Both the position numbers and the translations under genes were made by a program. Below are positions 1 to 5,297 of a DNA stretch of 5,297 nt, piece after piece. The stretch is taken from positions 1-5,297 of the forward strand of contig JAFPYQ010000004.1 in assembly GCA_017394475.1 (NCBI GenBank), written 5' to 3'. Within the stretch, counting starts at the first letter, position 1; each line of letters opens with the position of its first letter. The stretch is from Oscillospiraceae bacterium. GTDB taxonomy: Bacteria > Bacillota > Clostridia > Oscillospirales > Ruminococcaceae. Under the pieces are notes generated by a model. That model saw only the letters and a list, made by a program, of their open reading frames with translations. It ran no database searches and was not told the DNA's origin.

Positions 1-1303
1 TATAGTTCGAGCCTATGGTCACATGGGCATTGTAGCGGGGATCATGCTGACGGACGAGCCATACCAGCCTCGATGTTATCTCCTGCCCGTGCTCGCTCTC
101 ATGTGTGTCATATATCTCATTGCCAATAGACCACGCTGCAAGGCAGGCATGGTTCCTGTCACGGCGCACCCACGATGCCACATCCGCAGGCAGCCAGTCC
201 TTGAAAAATCTGTGATAATCGTTGTCTGTCTTGGGAAGCTCCCACATATCAAAAGCCTCGGCAACGACAATGAATCCCATCTCATCGCAGAGCTCCATCA
301 CCGCAGGATCAGGCATATTGTGAGTGGTGCGCAGGGCATTTACACCCATACCGCGCAGTATGGTGAGCTTTCTTCTGAATGCATTCCTGTTGAATGCAGC
401 GCCAAGAGCACCGTTGTCGTGATGCTCACATACGCCGTGGAGCTTTACCTTGCGACCGTTGAGCAGGAATCCCTTTTCAGGCTCGAAGGACATATCCCTG
501 AAACCAAATCTCACCCTTTCGGTGTGAACAGACTCATCACCACGGAACAGAGTCACCTCGGCAGTATAGAGGACAGGGGAGTCGATATCCCATTTTTCCG
601 TGTCATCTATGCTGAACTCAAAGCCGTTGACGGAGAACTTCACATCATTTCTGCAGAACGAGCGAACCGCTTCCGGGATGCTTTCGGTAAATGCAGCACA
701 CATGGGGCGCACGGCACAGGCATATTCCCTGTCACCCTTTATCACCTTGGCACTTATGGTGTAATCCTTTACATCCTTGTCGGCAGGACGGGCACATTCT
801 GCGGTGATCTTCACATTACCGCTGCCGTTGGCAGTGACATACACGCCATCGGGGAGTATATAGGCATTCTCGCGGTAATTTATGTATACGTTCCTGAATA
901 TGCCTGCTCCGGAATACCAGCGGGTATTGGGACAGCGGTAGTCTATGCGGACACGCACCTCATTCTCACCCGGATGAATGGCATCCGTTATATCACATTC
1001 AAAGGTGGAGTATCCGTACTTCCACTCAAAGACCTGTATACCATTTATATATATACGGCTGTCCATGTAAACGCCGTCAAAGCGAAGTGATATGCGCCTG
1101 CCGTCCGAAAGTGCCTCGGGAGCTACATCAAATCTCTTTCTGTACCAGCCGGTAGAGGTCTCGTAAAGGTCCTTTGAGACCTGCGATATGAGCCAGTCAT
1201 GGGGTATATCCACTCTCTCGAAGTCAAGTGTTTCGGTATATTCGGTATCAATGGGGCATTTAGAAAATTCCCAGTCATTGCAGAAAAGAATTGTCTTGTT
1301 CAT
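1..1303 (-). CDS. Glycoside hydrolase family 2 protein, beta-galactosidase-like (N-terminal 434 residues; 3' end beyond window)
   Basis: The minus strand is open from an ATG at 1303 to the left edge. A stop lies five codons upstream of this ATG, and an AAGGGA ribosome site (1310-1315) sits 6 nt before it, so the start is secure. The visible protein has the GH2 layout: an N-terminal sugar-binding jelly roll with DGVYMD (76-81) and WYSGAGIFRN, an Ig-like segment ending near FLLNGR (279-284), then the start of the catalytic TIM barrel. Barrel motifs are HGVCEHHD (289-296), RTTHN ending at Asn329, EAFDMW (349-354) and WSIGNE, where Asn395-Glu396 match the family's general acid/base pair. The nucleophile glutamate would lie past the edge. 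There is no signal peptide, so a cytoplasmic enzyme acting on imported beta-galactosides or related oligosaccharides is likely. Family members usually have about 600-850 residues, so roughly half is present. Beta-glucuronidase or another GH2 specificity cannot be excluded. It is divergent from the solute-binding lipoprotein gene, which fits a sugar-use role. Confidence 0.93.
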   Translation of the reverse strand, partial: MNKTILFCNDWEFSKCPIDTEYTETLDFERVDIPHDWLISQVSKDLYETSTGWYRKRFDVAPEALSDGRRISLRFDGVYMDSRIYINGIQVFEWKYGYSTFECDITDAIHPGENEVRVRIDYRCPNTRWYSGAGIFRNVYINYRENAYILPDGVYVTANGSGNVKITAECARPADKDVKDYTISAKVIKGDREYACAVRPMCAAFTESIPEAVRSFCRNDVKFSVNGFEFSIDDTEKWDIDSPVLYTAEVTLFRGDESVHTERVRFGFRDMSFEPEKGFLLNGRKVKLHGVCEHHDNGALGAAFNRNAFRRKLTILRGMGVNALRTTHNMPDPAVMELCDEMGFIVVAEAFDMWELPKTDNDYHRFFKDWLPADVASWVRRDRNHACLAAWSIGNEIYDTHESEHGQEITSRLVWLVRQHDPRYNAHVTIGSNY

Positions 1304-1353
1304 AGGAAGTCCCTTTCATGTGTATCACGTGTGCGCATAGAAATACATATTAG

Positions 1354-1382
1354 ATTATAAGTCAAATCCATCGGAATGTCAA
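1354..1382 (-). promoter_or_regulatory. Sigma-A promoter of the GH2 gene
   Basis: Read on the minus strand, TTGACA (1382-1377) and TATAAT (1359-1354) are separated by exactly 17 bp. Both hexamers are perfect consensus. Transcription would begin near 1347 and leave a leader of about 44 nt before the ATG at 1303. The match is directly visible; activity is inferred. A promoter this strong on a sugar-use gene is normally restrained by a repressor, but no clear operator palindrome is seen around it. Confidence 0.85.
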
Positions 1383-1392
1383 GCACTTTTTT

Positions 1393-1439
1393 AAAACTTT
1401 TGGGAATATGAGCACATCAGTGCCCAAAGAAAACTTTTG
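1393..1439. repeat. Direct repeats AAAACTTTTG between the divergent promoters
   Basis: The 10-mer AAAACTTTTG occurs at 1393-1402 and again at 1430-1439, 37 bp apart start to start. Each copy contains AAAA-C-TTTT, which is itself nearly symmetrical. Between them lies an inverted repeat TTTGGG (1399-1404) / CCCAAA (1423-1428). The repeats sit between the -35 boxes of the GH2 promoter and the binding-protein promoter, where a shared regulator could bind. The region is AT-rich, so chance or an UP-element-like role is also possible. Confidence 0.4.
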
Positions 1440-1470
1440 ATGAACATACTTACAATTTTATATGATTATA

Positions 1471-1499
1471 TTGACTTTTTTTGTAAAATGTGCTATATT
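1471..1499 (+). promoter_or_regulatory. Sigma-A promoter of the solute-binding lipoprotein / DUF5662 unit
   Basis: TTGACT (1471-1476) and TATATT (1494-1499) are separated by 17 bp. A TGC triplet (1491-1493) directly before the -10 box gives an extended -10. Transcription would start near 1506, which leaves a leader of about 30 nt. This places the in-frame ATG at 1504 at or before the transcript start and supports 1537 as the true start codon. Confidence 0.82.
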
Positions 1500-1520
1500 T
1501 TAAATGTCTGTTATGAAGAA

Positions 1521-1528
1521 AGAGGAGG
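1521..1528 (+). promoter_or_regulatory. Strong ribosome binding site fixing the lipoprotein start
   Basis: AGAGGAGG lies 8 nt upstream of the ATG at 1537, a near-ideal Shine-Dalgarno site and spacing. The earlier in-frame ATGs at 1504 and 1513 lie upstream of or against this site and lack one of their own. Starting at 1537 also gives a compact lipoprotein signal peptide. Confidence 0.9.
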
Positions 1529-1536
1529 CGCATTCT

Positions 1537-2940
1537 ATGCACAGAAAAAACATAAACAAAACACTCGCAGGACTGGCTTCGGTGCTCATAGCATCGGCTG
1601 TCACAGGTTGCGGCAGTTCCGATGGTCAGGCAAATGTCACCACTGCCGAAACACAGCCTGAGATCACCACCACATCCGCTACGGAATGGACCGGTGACAA
1701 CATCGAGGTAGCGGCACTTGATGAGGAAGAAACAGTAGATGTGGATATAAGCGGCAAGACCATGAAATGGCTGGGCATCTACGATCTCAACCCCACCAAC
1801 AGCTCACCTGAAAGAAGTCCTGAACTGGCTCTCTTTGAGGATACCTACGGCGCTAAGATACAGTATATCCCCACCACCAGCGAGCAGAGATTCGACGATC
1901 TTTCCACAGCCATTTTGGGCGGTTCGCCCCCGGATATATTCATCTATGAATGGCGTTCCTTCCCCTATGATATATCCAAGGGACAGTATCAGCCCATAGA
2001 TGATCTTATCGACTGGGAGGAACCTAAATGGGCATCGGTAAAGGATCAGGCAGATAAGTTCATCTGGAAGGGCGAGCATTATATCGCTCCTCTGGGCTAT
2101 GCCTTCAGTGACACTCAGGTACTTATGTACAATACCACCACCGTGGAGAACGAGGGCTTTGACGACCCTTATGAGCTCTATCTTAATGATGAGTGGACAT
2201 GGAGTGCCTTTATCGACATGATGAAGACCTATGTGGAAGACCATCCCGATGAGGAGAAATACGGCATCGGCGGCTGGTGGGCAAACGCCTTTGTTTTCAC
2301 CGCAGGCGACACTATGGTCACCTATGACGGCAATAAATTCACCAACAATCTTCGCAGCGCAAAGATAGAAAAAGCTCAGGCGGCACTGCAGGATATTTTC
2401 CGCTCGAATGTCATCAAAAGGGGATGGATAGGTCCTGAGGCTGCTTTTGTCGATGACAGCACCCTTTTCTATGCTATGGGTACATGGGCATATAACGCCG
2501 CAGCACTTTCACGCCCCAATGATGTGATACAGATAGTGCCTTTCCCCAGACCTGATGACGGCGAGGACTATTATGTCTCCAACAAGATAAACTCCTACAT
2601 GTGGGTAAAGGGCTCTGAAAACGGCGACTGCGTAAAGGCTTGGCTCGAATGCAACAGGACCGTGAACTACGAGGATAAGTATCTTGATGCCACCAAGGAA
2701 AAATTCCTTGCAAACTCTCCGGGATGGACATCGGAAATGTATGACCTTGCAATGGACTTCTACGATCCCGATAAATTCATCCAGACCTATGACTACGGTT
2801 ACGGTCTCTCCACCTTTACCGCAGATACTCTGATGCCCCAGCTCTATGAAGGCATCGCCAACGAGCAGTTCGAGGACTGGGTAAGTGTCCGTGAGCAGTA
2901 TTACGATATCATGGACGAGGAGATAAAGGTATACGACTAA
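1537..2940 (+). CDS. Extracellular solute-binding lipoprotein (ABC transporter family 1, probable sugar-binding)
   Basis: This 467-residue protein begins with a lipoprotein signal: Lys/Arg at 3-8, a hydrophobic stretch at 10-23, and the lipobox VTGC with Cys25 as the lipidated residue. A flexible Thr/Ser-rich linker (26-50) follows. The mature part has hallmarks of family 1 solute-binding proteins: GGSPPDIF (128-135), a YNTTTVENEGFDDPYEL segment from 198, and WTW (220-222) followed by helix FIDMMKTY. Many Trp and Tyr residues are typical of sugar stacking. Length is normal for the family. It would be anchored outside the cell membrane and deliver a ligand to an ABC importer. It is divergent from a GH2 gene, which suggests an oligosaccharide ligand, but specificity cannot be read from sequence. 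No permease or ATPase gene adjoins it: the next gene encodes DUF5662, so the partner permease must be elsewhere. The longer version from ATG 1504 (478 residues) is unlikely given the promoter and ribosome site. Confidence 0.93.
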   Translation: MHRKNINKTLAGLASVLIASAVTGCGSSDGQANVTTAETQPEITTTSATEWTGDNIEVAALDEEETVDVDISGKTMKWLGIYDLNPTNSSPERSPELALFEDTYGAKIQYIPTTSEQRFDDLSTAILGGSPPDIFIYEWRSFPYDISKGQYQPIDDLIDWEEPKWASVKDQADKFIWKGEHYIAPLGYAFSDTQVLMYNTTTVENEGFDDPYELYLNDEWTWSAFIDMMKTYVEDHPDEEKYGIGGWWANAFVFTAGDTMVTYDGNKFTNNLRSAKIEKAQAALQDIFRSNVIKRGWIGPEAAFVDDSTLFYAMGTWAYNAAALSRPNDVIQIVPFPRPDDGEDYYVSNKINSYMWVKGSENGDCVKAWLECNRTVNYEDKYLDATKEKFLANSPGWTSEMYDLAMDFYDPDKFIQTYDYGYGLSTFTADTLMPQLYEGIANEQFEDWVSVREQYYDIMDEEIKVYD

Positions 2941-2965
2941 GGTCTGCCGAACGTATCATAAAATG

Positions 2966-2978
2966 GGCAGGAGCTGCC
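2966..2978 (+). promoter_or_regulatory. Small intercistronic hairpin containing AGGAG
   Basis: GGCAG (2966-2970) and CTGCC (2974-2978) form a 5-bp stem with a 3-nt GAG loop. The only AGGAG in this 52-nt gap (2969-2973) lies within the stem and loop. It ends 19 nt before the DUF5662 ATG, too far for ordinary use. There is no T-run, so this is not a terminator. It may lower translation of the second gene or may be chance. Confidence 0.3.
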
Positions 2979-2992
2979 TGTAAAGCTGTTGA

Positions 2993-3562
2993 ATGGAACT
3001 AAACGAAATGAAACCTGATCTGAACAATATCATAAAGCATCTCAATACCGTGAACCGTCACAGGATCTATGTCTGCATCCACTGTTTCCGCGCAGGATTA
3101 TACTGGAGAGGGCTCGTACACGACCTGTCAAAATACAGTGCGGAGGAATTCATAACATCCGCCGCTCATTATCAGGGAACACGCAGTCCCAACGAATCTG
3201 AACGTGAAGAATACGGCTATTCCAAGGCATGGATACACCATAAGGGGCGCAATAAGCACCACTTTGAATACTGGACAGACTACAGCCCTGTCACAAGGAA
3301 GCTCGAACCAATAAAAATGCCCCTTACCTATGTCATAGAAATGTTCTGCGACAGGGTGGCGGCGAGCAAGATATATATGGGTGCTGACTACACCGACGCC
3401 GCTCCTCTTGCATACTTTGAAAAGGGAAGGGCTCACAGGTACATCCACGATGATACGTCAAGACTGCTTGAAAAGCTCCTCAGGATGCTCAAGGAGCACG
3501 GCGAAGACTACACCTTCGCATACATAAGACATCTTAGAAAACGTTCACTCGGAAAAGCATGA
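2993..3562 (+). CDS. DUF5662 family protein
   Basis: This 189-residue soluble protein has no signal peptide or membrane segment. I recognise the DUF5662 pattern: KHLNTVNRHR (15-24), GLYWRGLVHDLSKY (35-48), a YQGTRSP segment (60-66), and KAWIHHKGRNKHHFEYW (78-94). Its function is not known to me. His16, His23, His43-Asp44, His82-His83, His89-His90, Glu92 and Asp120 resemble the spaced His/Asp ligands of HD-type metal phosphohydrolases, so a metal-dependent hydrolase is a reasonable guess, not a demonstrated activity. ATG 2993 is the first possible start because a TGA at 2990-2992 immediately precedes it in frame; Met6 is an alternative, and the motifs begin after both. No well-spaced ribosome site is visible. 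It lies 52 nt after the lipoprotein gene with no terminator or clear promoter between them, so the two are probably co-transcribed. A hairpin follows its stop by 3 nt. Confidence 0.88.
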   Translation: MELNEMKPDLNNIIKHLNTVNRHRIYVCIHCFRAGLYWRGLVHDLSKYSAEEFITSAAHYQGTRSPNESEREEYGYSKAWIHHKGRNKHHFEYWTDYSPVTRKLEPIKMPLTYVIEMFCDRVAASKIYMGADYTDAAPLAYFEKGRAHRYIHDDTSRLLEKLLRMLKEHGEDYTFAYIRHLRKRSLGKA

Positions 3563-3565
3563 CAA

Positions 3566-3600
3566 AATTCCGCTGTTTTTGATGGGAAAACAGCGGAATT
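3566..3600. terminator. Probable intrinsic terminator after the DUF5662 gene
   Basis: AATTCCGCTGTTTT (3566-3579) and AAAACAGCGGAATT (3587-3600) are perfect inverted repeats, giving a 14-bp stem with a 7-nt loop. On the plus strand the following sequence ATTATTGTT is only moderately T-rich. On the minus strand the stem is followed by TTTTG, so it may work in both directions. It closes the lipoprotein/DUF5662 unit and insulates the next promoter, which begins 4 nt later. Confidence 0.8.
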
Positions 3601-3604
3601 ATTG

Positions 3605-3633
3605 TTGACAAACGGGATAAAATCTGTTATAAT
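3605..3633 (+). promoter_or_regulatory. Perfect-consensus extended -10 promoter of the CitE-like/PRTase operon
   Basis: TTGACA (3605-3610) and TATAAT (3628-3633) are spaced by exactly 17 bp. A TGT triplet (3625-3627) before the -10 box adds an extended -10 element. All twelve hexamer bases match consensus. Transcription would start near 3640 and leave a leader of about 74 nt. This points to high basal or repressor-controlled expression. Confidence 0.88.
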
Positions 3634-3682
3634 GCTTATTGTCTGCGCTTTTTGATAACCCAGAACAGCCTCCATATTTTTC

Positions 3683-3695
3683 AAGGATCATCCTT
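3683..3695 (+). promoter_or_regulatory. Palindrome AAGGATcATCCTT in the leader of the CitE-like gene
   Basis: A perfect 6-bp inverted repeat with a single central base lies about 45 nt after the predicted transcript start and 18 nt before the ATG at 3714. The left arm carries AAGGA, the only Shine-Dalgarno-like sequence in the leader, but it ends 26 nt from the ATG. It could be an operator for a dimeric repressor. A one-base loop makes an RNA hairpin of all six pairs sterically unlikely. Function is unproven. Confidence 0.35.
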
Positions 3696-3713
3696 TAGAT
3701 AAGCGAAAACACC

Positions 3714-4700
3714 ATGAATGAAAATGAACTCACTCCTATAAACATCGTTCCCGACAAAGGCTACACCGTAGGGCCCCTTATCTATATGCCGGGGCTCAAG
3801 AACAACATCGCTGACAAGCTGATAGAGTTTTCAAGATACAAGCCCCTTTCCGCAGCGATATGCCTTGAAGATACCATAAGGGACGATATGGTAGATATTG
3901 CGGAAAGAAACATCGTAAAAGTCCTTTCCGATCTGAAAAAACGCACTTCTGACAGCAGCATAAAGCTGCCCAATATCTTCATAAGAGTGCGTGAGCCCCA
4001 ACAGATCAACAGGCTGATCACAGGTGCCGGTGATAACGGAGACCTGATAACAGGCTTTATCCTGCCCAAGATAGATGATGAGGAGATAGAGCGCTATCTT
4101 CCCATGATAAGATCGGCGGACAAGATGTTCATGCCCATACTCGAAAGCTCTCTGCTCATCGACAAGAGATACCGTGCTCAGAGGCTGAGCACCCTCAGGG
4201 ATGTTTTTGAAGAGGTACGGGACAAGATAATCAATGTCCGCGTTGGAGGCAATGACTTTTCCAGCTCCTTCGGATTCAGGAACAGTGTCCATCAGAGCGT
4301 GTATGATTTCTATCCGGTCATGAGCCTGCTTGAAGATATCGCCACAGAGTTCATACCTGCGGATTTCATCGTATCCGCCCCGGTGTGGAACTATTTTGAC
4401 AACTGCACCGATGACAGATGGAAGACAGGGCTTATCCGTGAGCTTGAAAGAGATCACGCCATGGGATTTGTGGGAAAGACAGTCATACATCCGTCTCAGA
4501 TAGAGACCGTACTCGAATCACACAAGCCTTCAAGGAATGACTATGATGATGCCCTTCTGCTGATGAAGACAAAGGATTATGAGACCCAGGTCATAAAATC
4601 CACCACAGGCAGCAGGATGATAGAGCACAAGGTGCACATGCGCTGGGCTCAGAAGATCATTTCCCTTGCAGCAGTTTATGGTATAAGCAATAAAGAATAA
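3714..4700 (+). CDS. HpcH/HpaI aldolase / citrate lyase beta-like (CitE-like) protein of a Ter-type biosynthetic module
   Basis: This 328-residue cytoplasmic protein shows CitE/HpcH TIM-barrel motifs in order: LIYMPG (22-27), CLEDTI (50-55), IRVRE (90-94), LPKID (117-121), PILES (141-145) with Glu144 at the usual metal-ligand glutamate, GGNDFSS (178-184) with Asp181 at the metal-ligand aspartate, APVWNYF (222-228), and GKTVIHPSQIE (254-264). Family members form or cleave C-C bonds in acyl-CoA or oxo-acid substrates with a divalent metal. The substrate here is unknown. Citrate lyase alpha and gamma genes are not adjacent, so true citrate lyase is unlikely. The next gene, overlapping by one base, is a phosphoribosyltransferase, the pairing seen in tellurium-resistance-associated operons predicted to make a nucleoside-like metabolite. 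The first in-frame ATG after a TAG (3696-3698) was chosen as start; its ribosome site is weak. Confidence 0.9.
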   Translation: MNENELTPINIVPDKGYTVGPLIYMPGLKNNIADKLIEFSRYKPLSAAICLEDTIRDDMVDIAERNIVKVLSDLKKRTSDSSIKLPNIFIRVREPQQINRLITGAGDNGDLITGFILPKIDDEEIERYLPMIRSADKMFMPILESSLLIDKRYRAQRLSTLRDVFEEVRDKIINVRVGGNDFSSSFGFRNSVHQSVYDFYPVMSLLEDIATEFIPADFIVSAPVWNYFDNCTDDRWKTGLIRELERDHAMGFVGKTVIHPSQIETVLESHKPSRNDYDDALLLMKTKDYETQVIKSTTGSRMIEHKVHMRWAQKIISLAAVYGISNKE

Positions 4701-5297
4701 TGGATATTGTACATAATTTCTCAGGGCTCCCCACAGAGGAGCTCTTTGGTCTTGCACAGCGTGAGAACAATTCAAAAAGGCTCAATCTGCTTGTAAATCG
4801 CTTTCAGGCAAAGCATGTCCCATGCGATCCGGTGAAGTCACTGGCACTTTTTGATGCACTGGCAGAGCAGATAAAGATAACTGATGCCCCCGATTCCATC
4901 CTGGTGATAGGCTTTGCAGAAACTGCCACTGCCATAGGTGCACAGGTGGCAGTAAAGCTGGGTGCAGAATATTATATACACACCACAAGAGAGGACTTTC
5001 CCGTGGAATATCTGTGTGCGGATTTTTCCGAGGAACATTCCCATGCCTCCGCTCAGAGGCTTTATACCGATAAGTCCGATCTTTTTGAGGGCATCCGTCA
5101 TATAGTATTTGTGGATGACGAGCTCACTACAGGCAAGACTATCATAAATTTCATAAGAGCATTGTCGGGAAAGGTGGCCGGAGATGTGAAATACCATGCG
5201 GTATGCATCGTCAACGGTCAGAATGATGAAAACAGCCGTATTTTCAGTGACATGGGGATAGATGTGGCATATCTTGTGAAGATAGAGGATACTATCA
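4700..5297 (+). CDS. Phosphoribosyltransferase-family protein of the Ter-type module (N-terminal 199 residues; 3' end beyond window)
   Basis: The frame is open from ATG 4700 to the right edge, 199 residues. The start overlaps the preceding stop (TAATG), and no good ribosome site is present, so translation is probably coupled. Recognisable features are LVNRFQAKHVP (31-41), VIGFAETATAIG (69-80), HTTRE (94-98), SEEHSHA (110-116) and the PRPP-binding loop VFVDDELTTGKT (136-147), with the Asp-Asp pair followed by TGKT as in type I phosphoribosyltransferases. The HTTRE and EEHSHA motifs mark the subfamily found in tellurium-resistance-associated operons rather than purine or pyrimidine salvage enzymes. 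Full-length relatives usually carry a C-terminal TRSP domain, which would lie past the edge. The expected role is transfer of phosphoribose from PRPP, or the reverse, in making a nucleoside-like compound with the CitE-like partner. The acceptor is unknown. Confidence 0.9.
   Translation, partial: MDIVHNFSGLPTEELFGLAQRENNSKRLNLLVNRFQAKHVPCDPVKSLALFDALAEQIKITDAPDSILVIGFAETATAIGAQVAVKLGAEYYIHTTREDFPVEYLCADFSEEHSHASAQRLYTDKSDLFEGIRHIVFVDDELTTGKTIINFIRALSGKVAGDVKYHAVCIVNGQNDENSRIFSDMGIDVAYLVKIEDTI

Noticed and set aside
23..1090. Plus-strand open frame of 355 codons across the GH2 region
   Set aside because: It is antisense to the GH2 frame, which has unbroken family motifs and its own promoter and ribosome site. 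The plus-strand translation shows no recognisable domain.
1326..1337. CACGTG and TGCGCA palindromes in the GH2 leader as an operator
   Set aside because: Each is only 6 bp and the symmetry does not extend into the flanks, so chance is the simpler explanation.
1504..1536. Upstream in-frame ATGs (1504, 1513) as lipoprotein start
   Set aside because: The predicted transcript begins near 1506, and the strong AGAGGAGG site serves ATG 1537. The extra 11 residues would only add an atypical extension before the signal peptide.
1437..1661. Short plus-strand frame beginning at 1437
   Set aside because: Its start precedes the promoter at 1471-1499, it overlaps the lipoprotein signal peptide in another frame, and it has no ribosome site.
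3831..4490. Minus-strand open frame of 219 codons inside the CitE-like gene
   Set aside because: It is antisense to a protein with ordered CitE/HpcH motifs, has no recognisable domain of its own, and is best explained as a codon-bias shadow.
3714..4700. Citrate lyase beta subunit (citE) of citrate fermentation
   Set aside because: No citrate lyase alpha or gamma gene adjoins it. The next, overlapping gene is a phosphoribosyltransferase with Ter-module motifs.
4782..5197. Minus-strand open frames at the right end
   Set aside because: They are antisense to the phosphoribosyltransferase frame, which is open to the window edge and carries the PRPP-binding loop.

Overview
The window looks like chromosomal DNA of a low-to-moderate GC Firmicute. 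A gut or rumen Clostridia of the Ruminococcus/Oscillospiraceae type is the best guess. The reasons are near-perfect sigma-A promoters, a strong AGGAGG ribosome site, frequent ATA isoleucine codons, a Gram-positive style sugar-binding lipoprotein, and a DUF5662 gene. This assignment is inference; there is no rRNA or other marker here.

There are three transcription units. (1) On the minus strand, positions 1-1303 hold the first 434 residues of a glycoside hydrolase family 2 enzyme (beta-galactosidase-like), running off the left edge. It is driven by a perfect TTGACA-17-TATAAT promoter. (2) Divergently, on the plus strand, a promoter at 1471-1499 drives a solute-binding lipoprotein (1537-2940) and then a DUF5662 protein (2993-3562). 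A 14-bp-stem hairpin, probably a terminator, closes the unit at 3566-3600. The GH2/binding-protein pair suggests carbohydrate capture and hydrolysis, but no permease gene is present. (3) A few bases after the hairpin, another perfect-consensus promoter (3605-3633, with an extended -10) drives a CitE-like HpcH/HpaI aldolase-family protein (3714-4700). Its stop overlaps by one base the start of a phosphoribosyltransferase-family gene (4700 to beyond 5297).

The most interesting part is unit 3. The CitE-like/phosphoribosyltransferase pair matches the start of the conserved biosynthetic module found with tellurium-resistance (Ter) stress genes. That module has been predicted by comparative genomics to make a nucleoside-like metabolite whose structure, as far as I know, is unsettled. 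The later genes expected in such modules (a TRSP domain, a StiP-like cysteine protease, HAD, ATP-grasp and TerD-like proteins) would lie to the right of this window and cannot be seen.

No tRNA, rRNA, CRISPR array, insertion sequence or attachment site was found. The only non-coding stretches are the 1304-1536 divergent intergenic region and the 3563-3713 terminator/promoter region.
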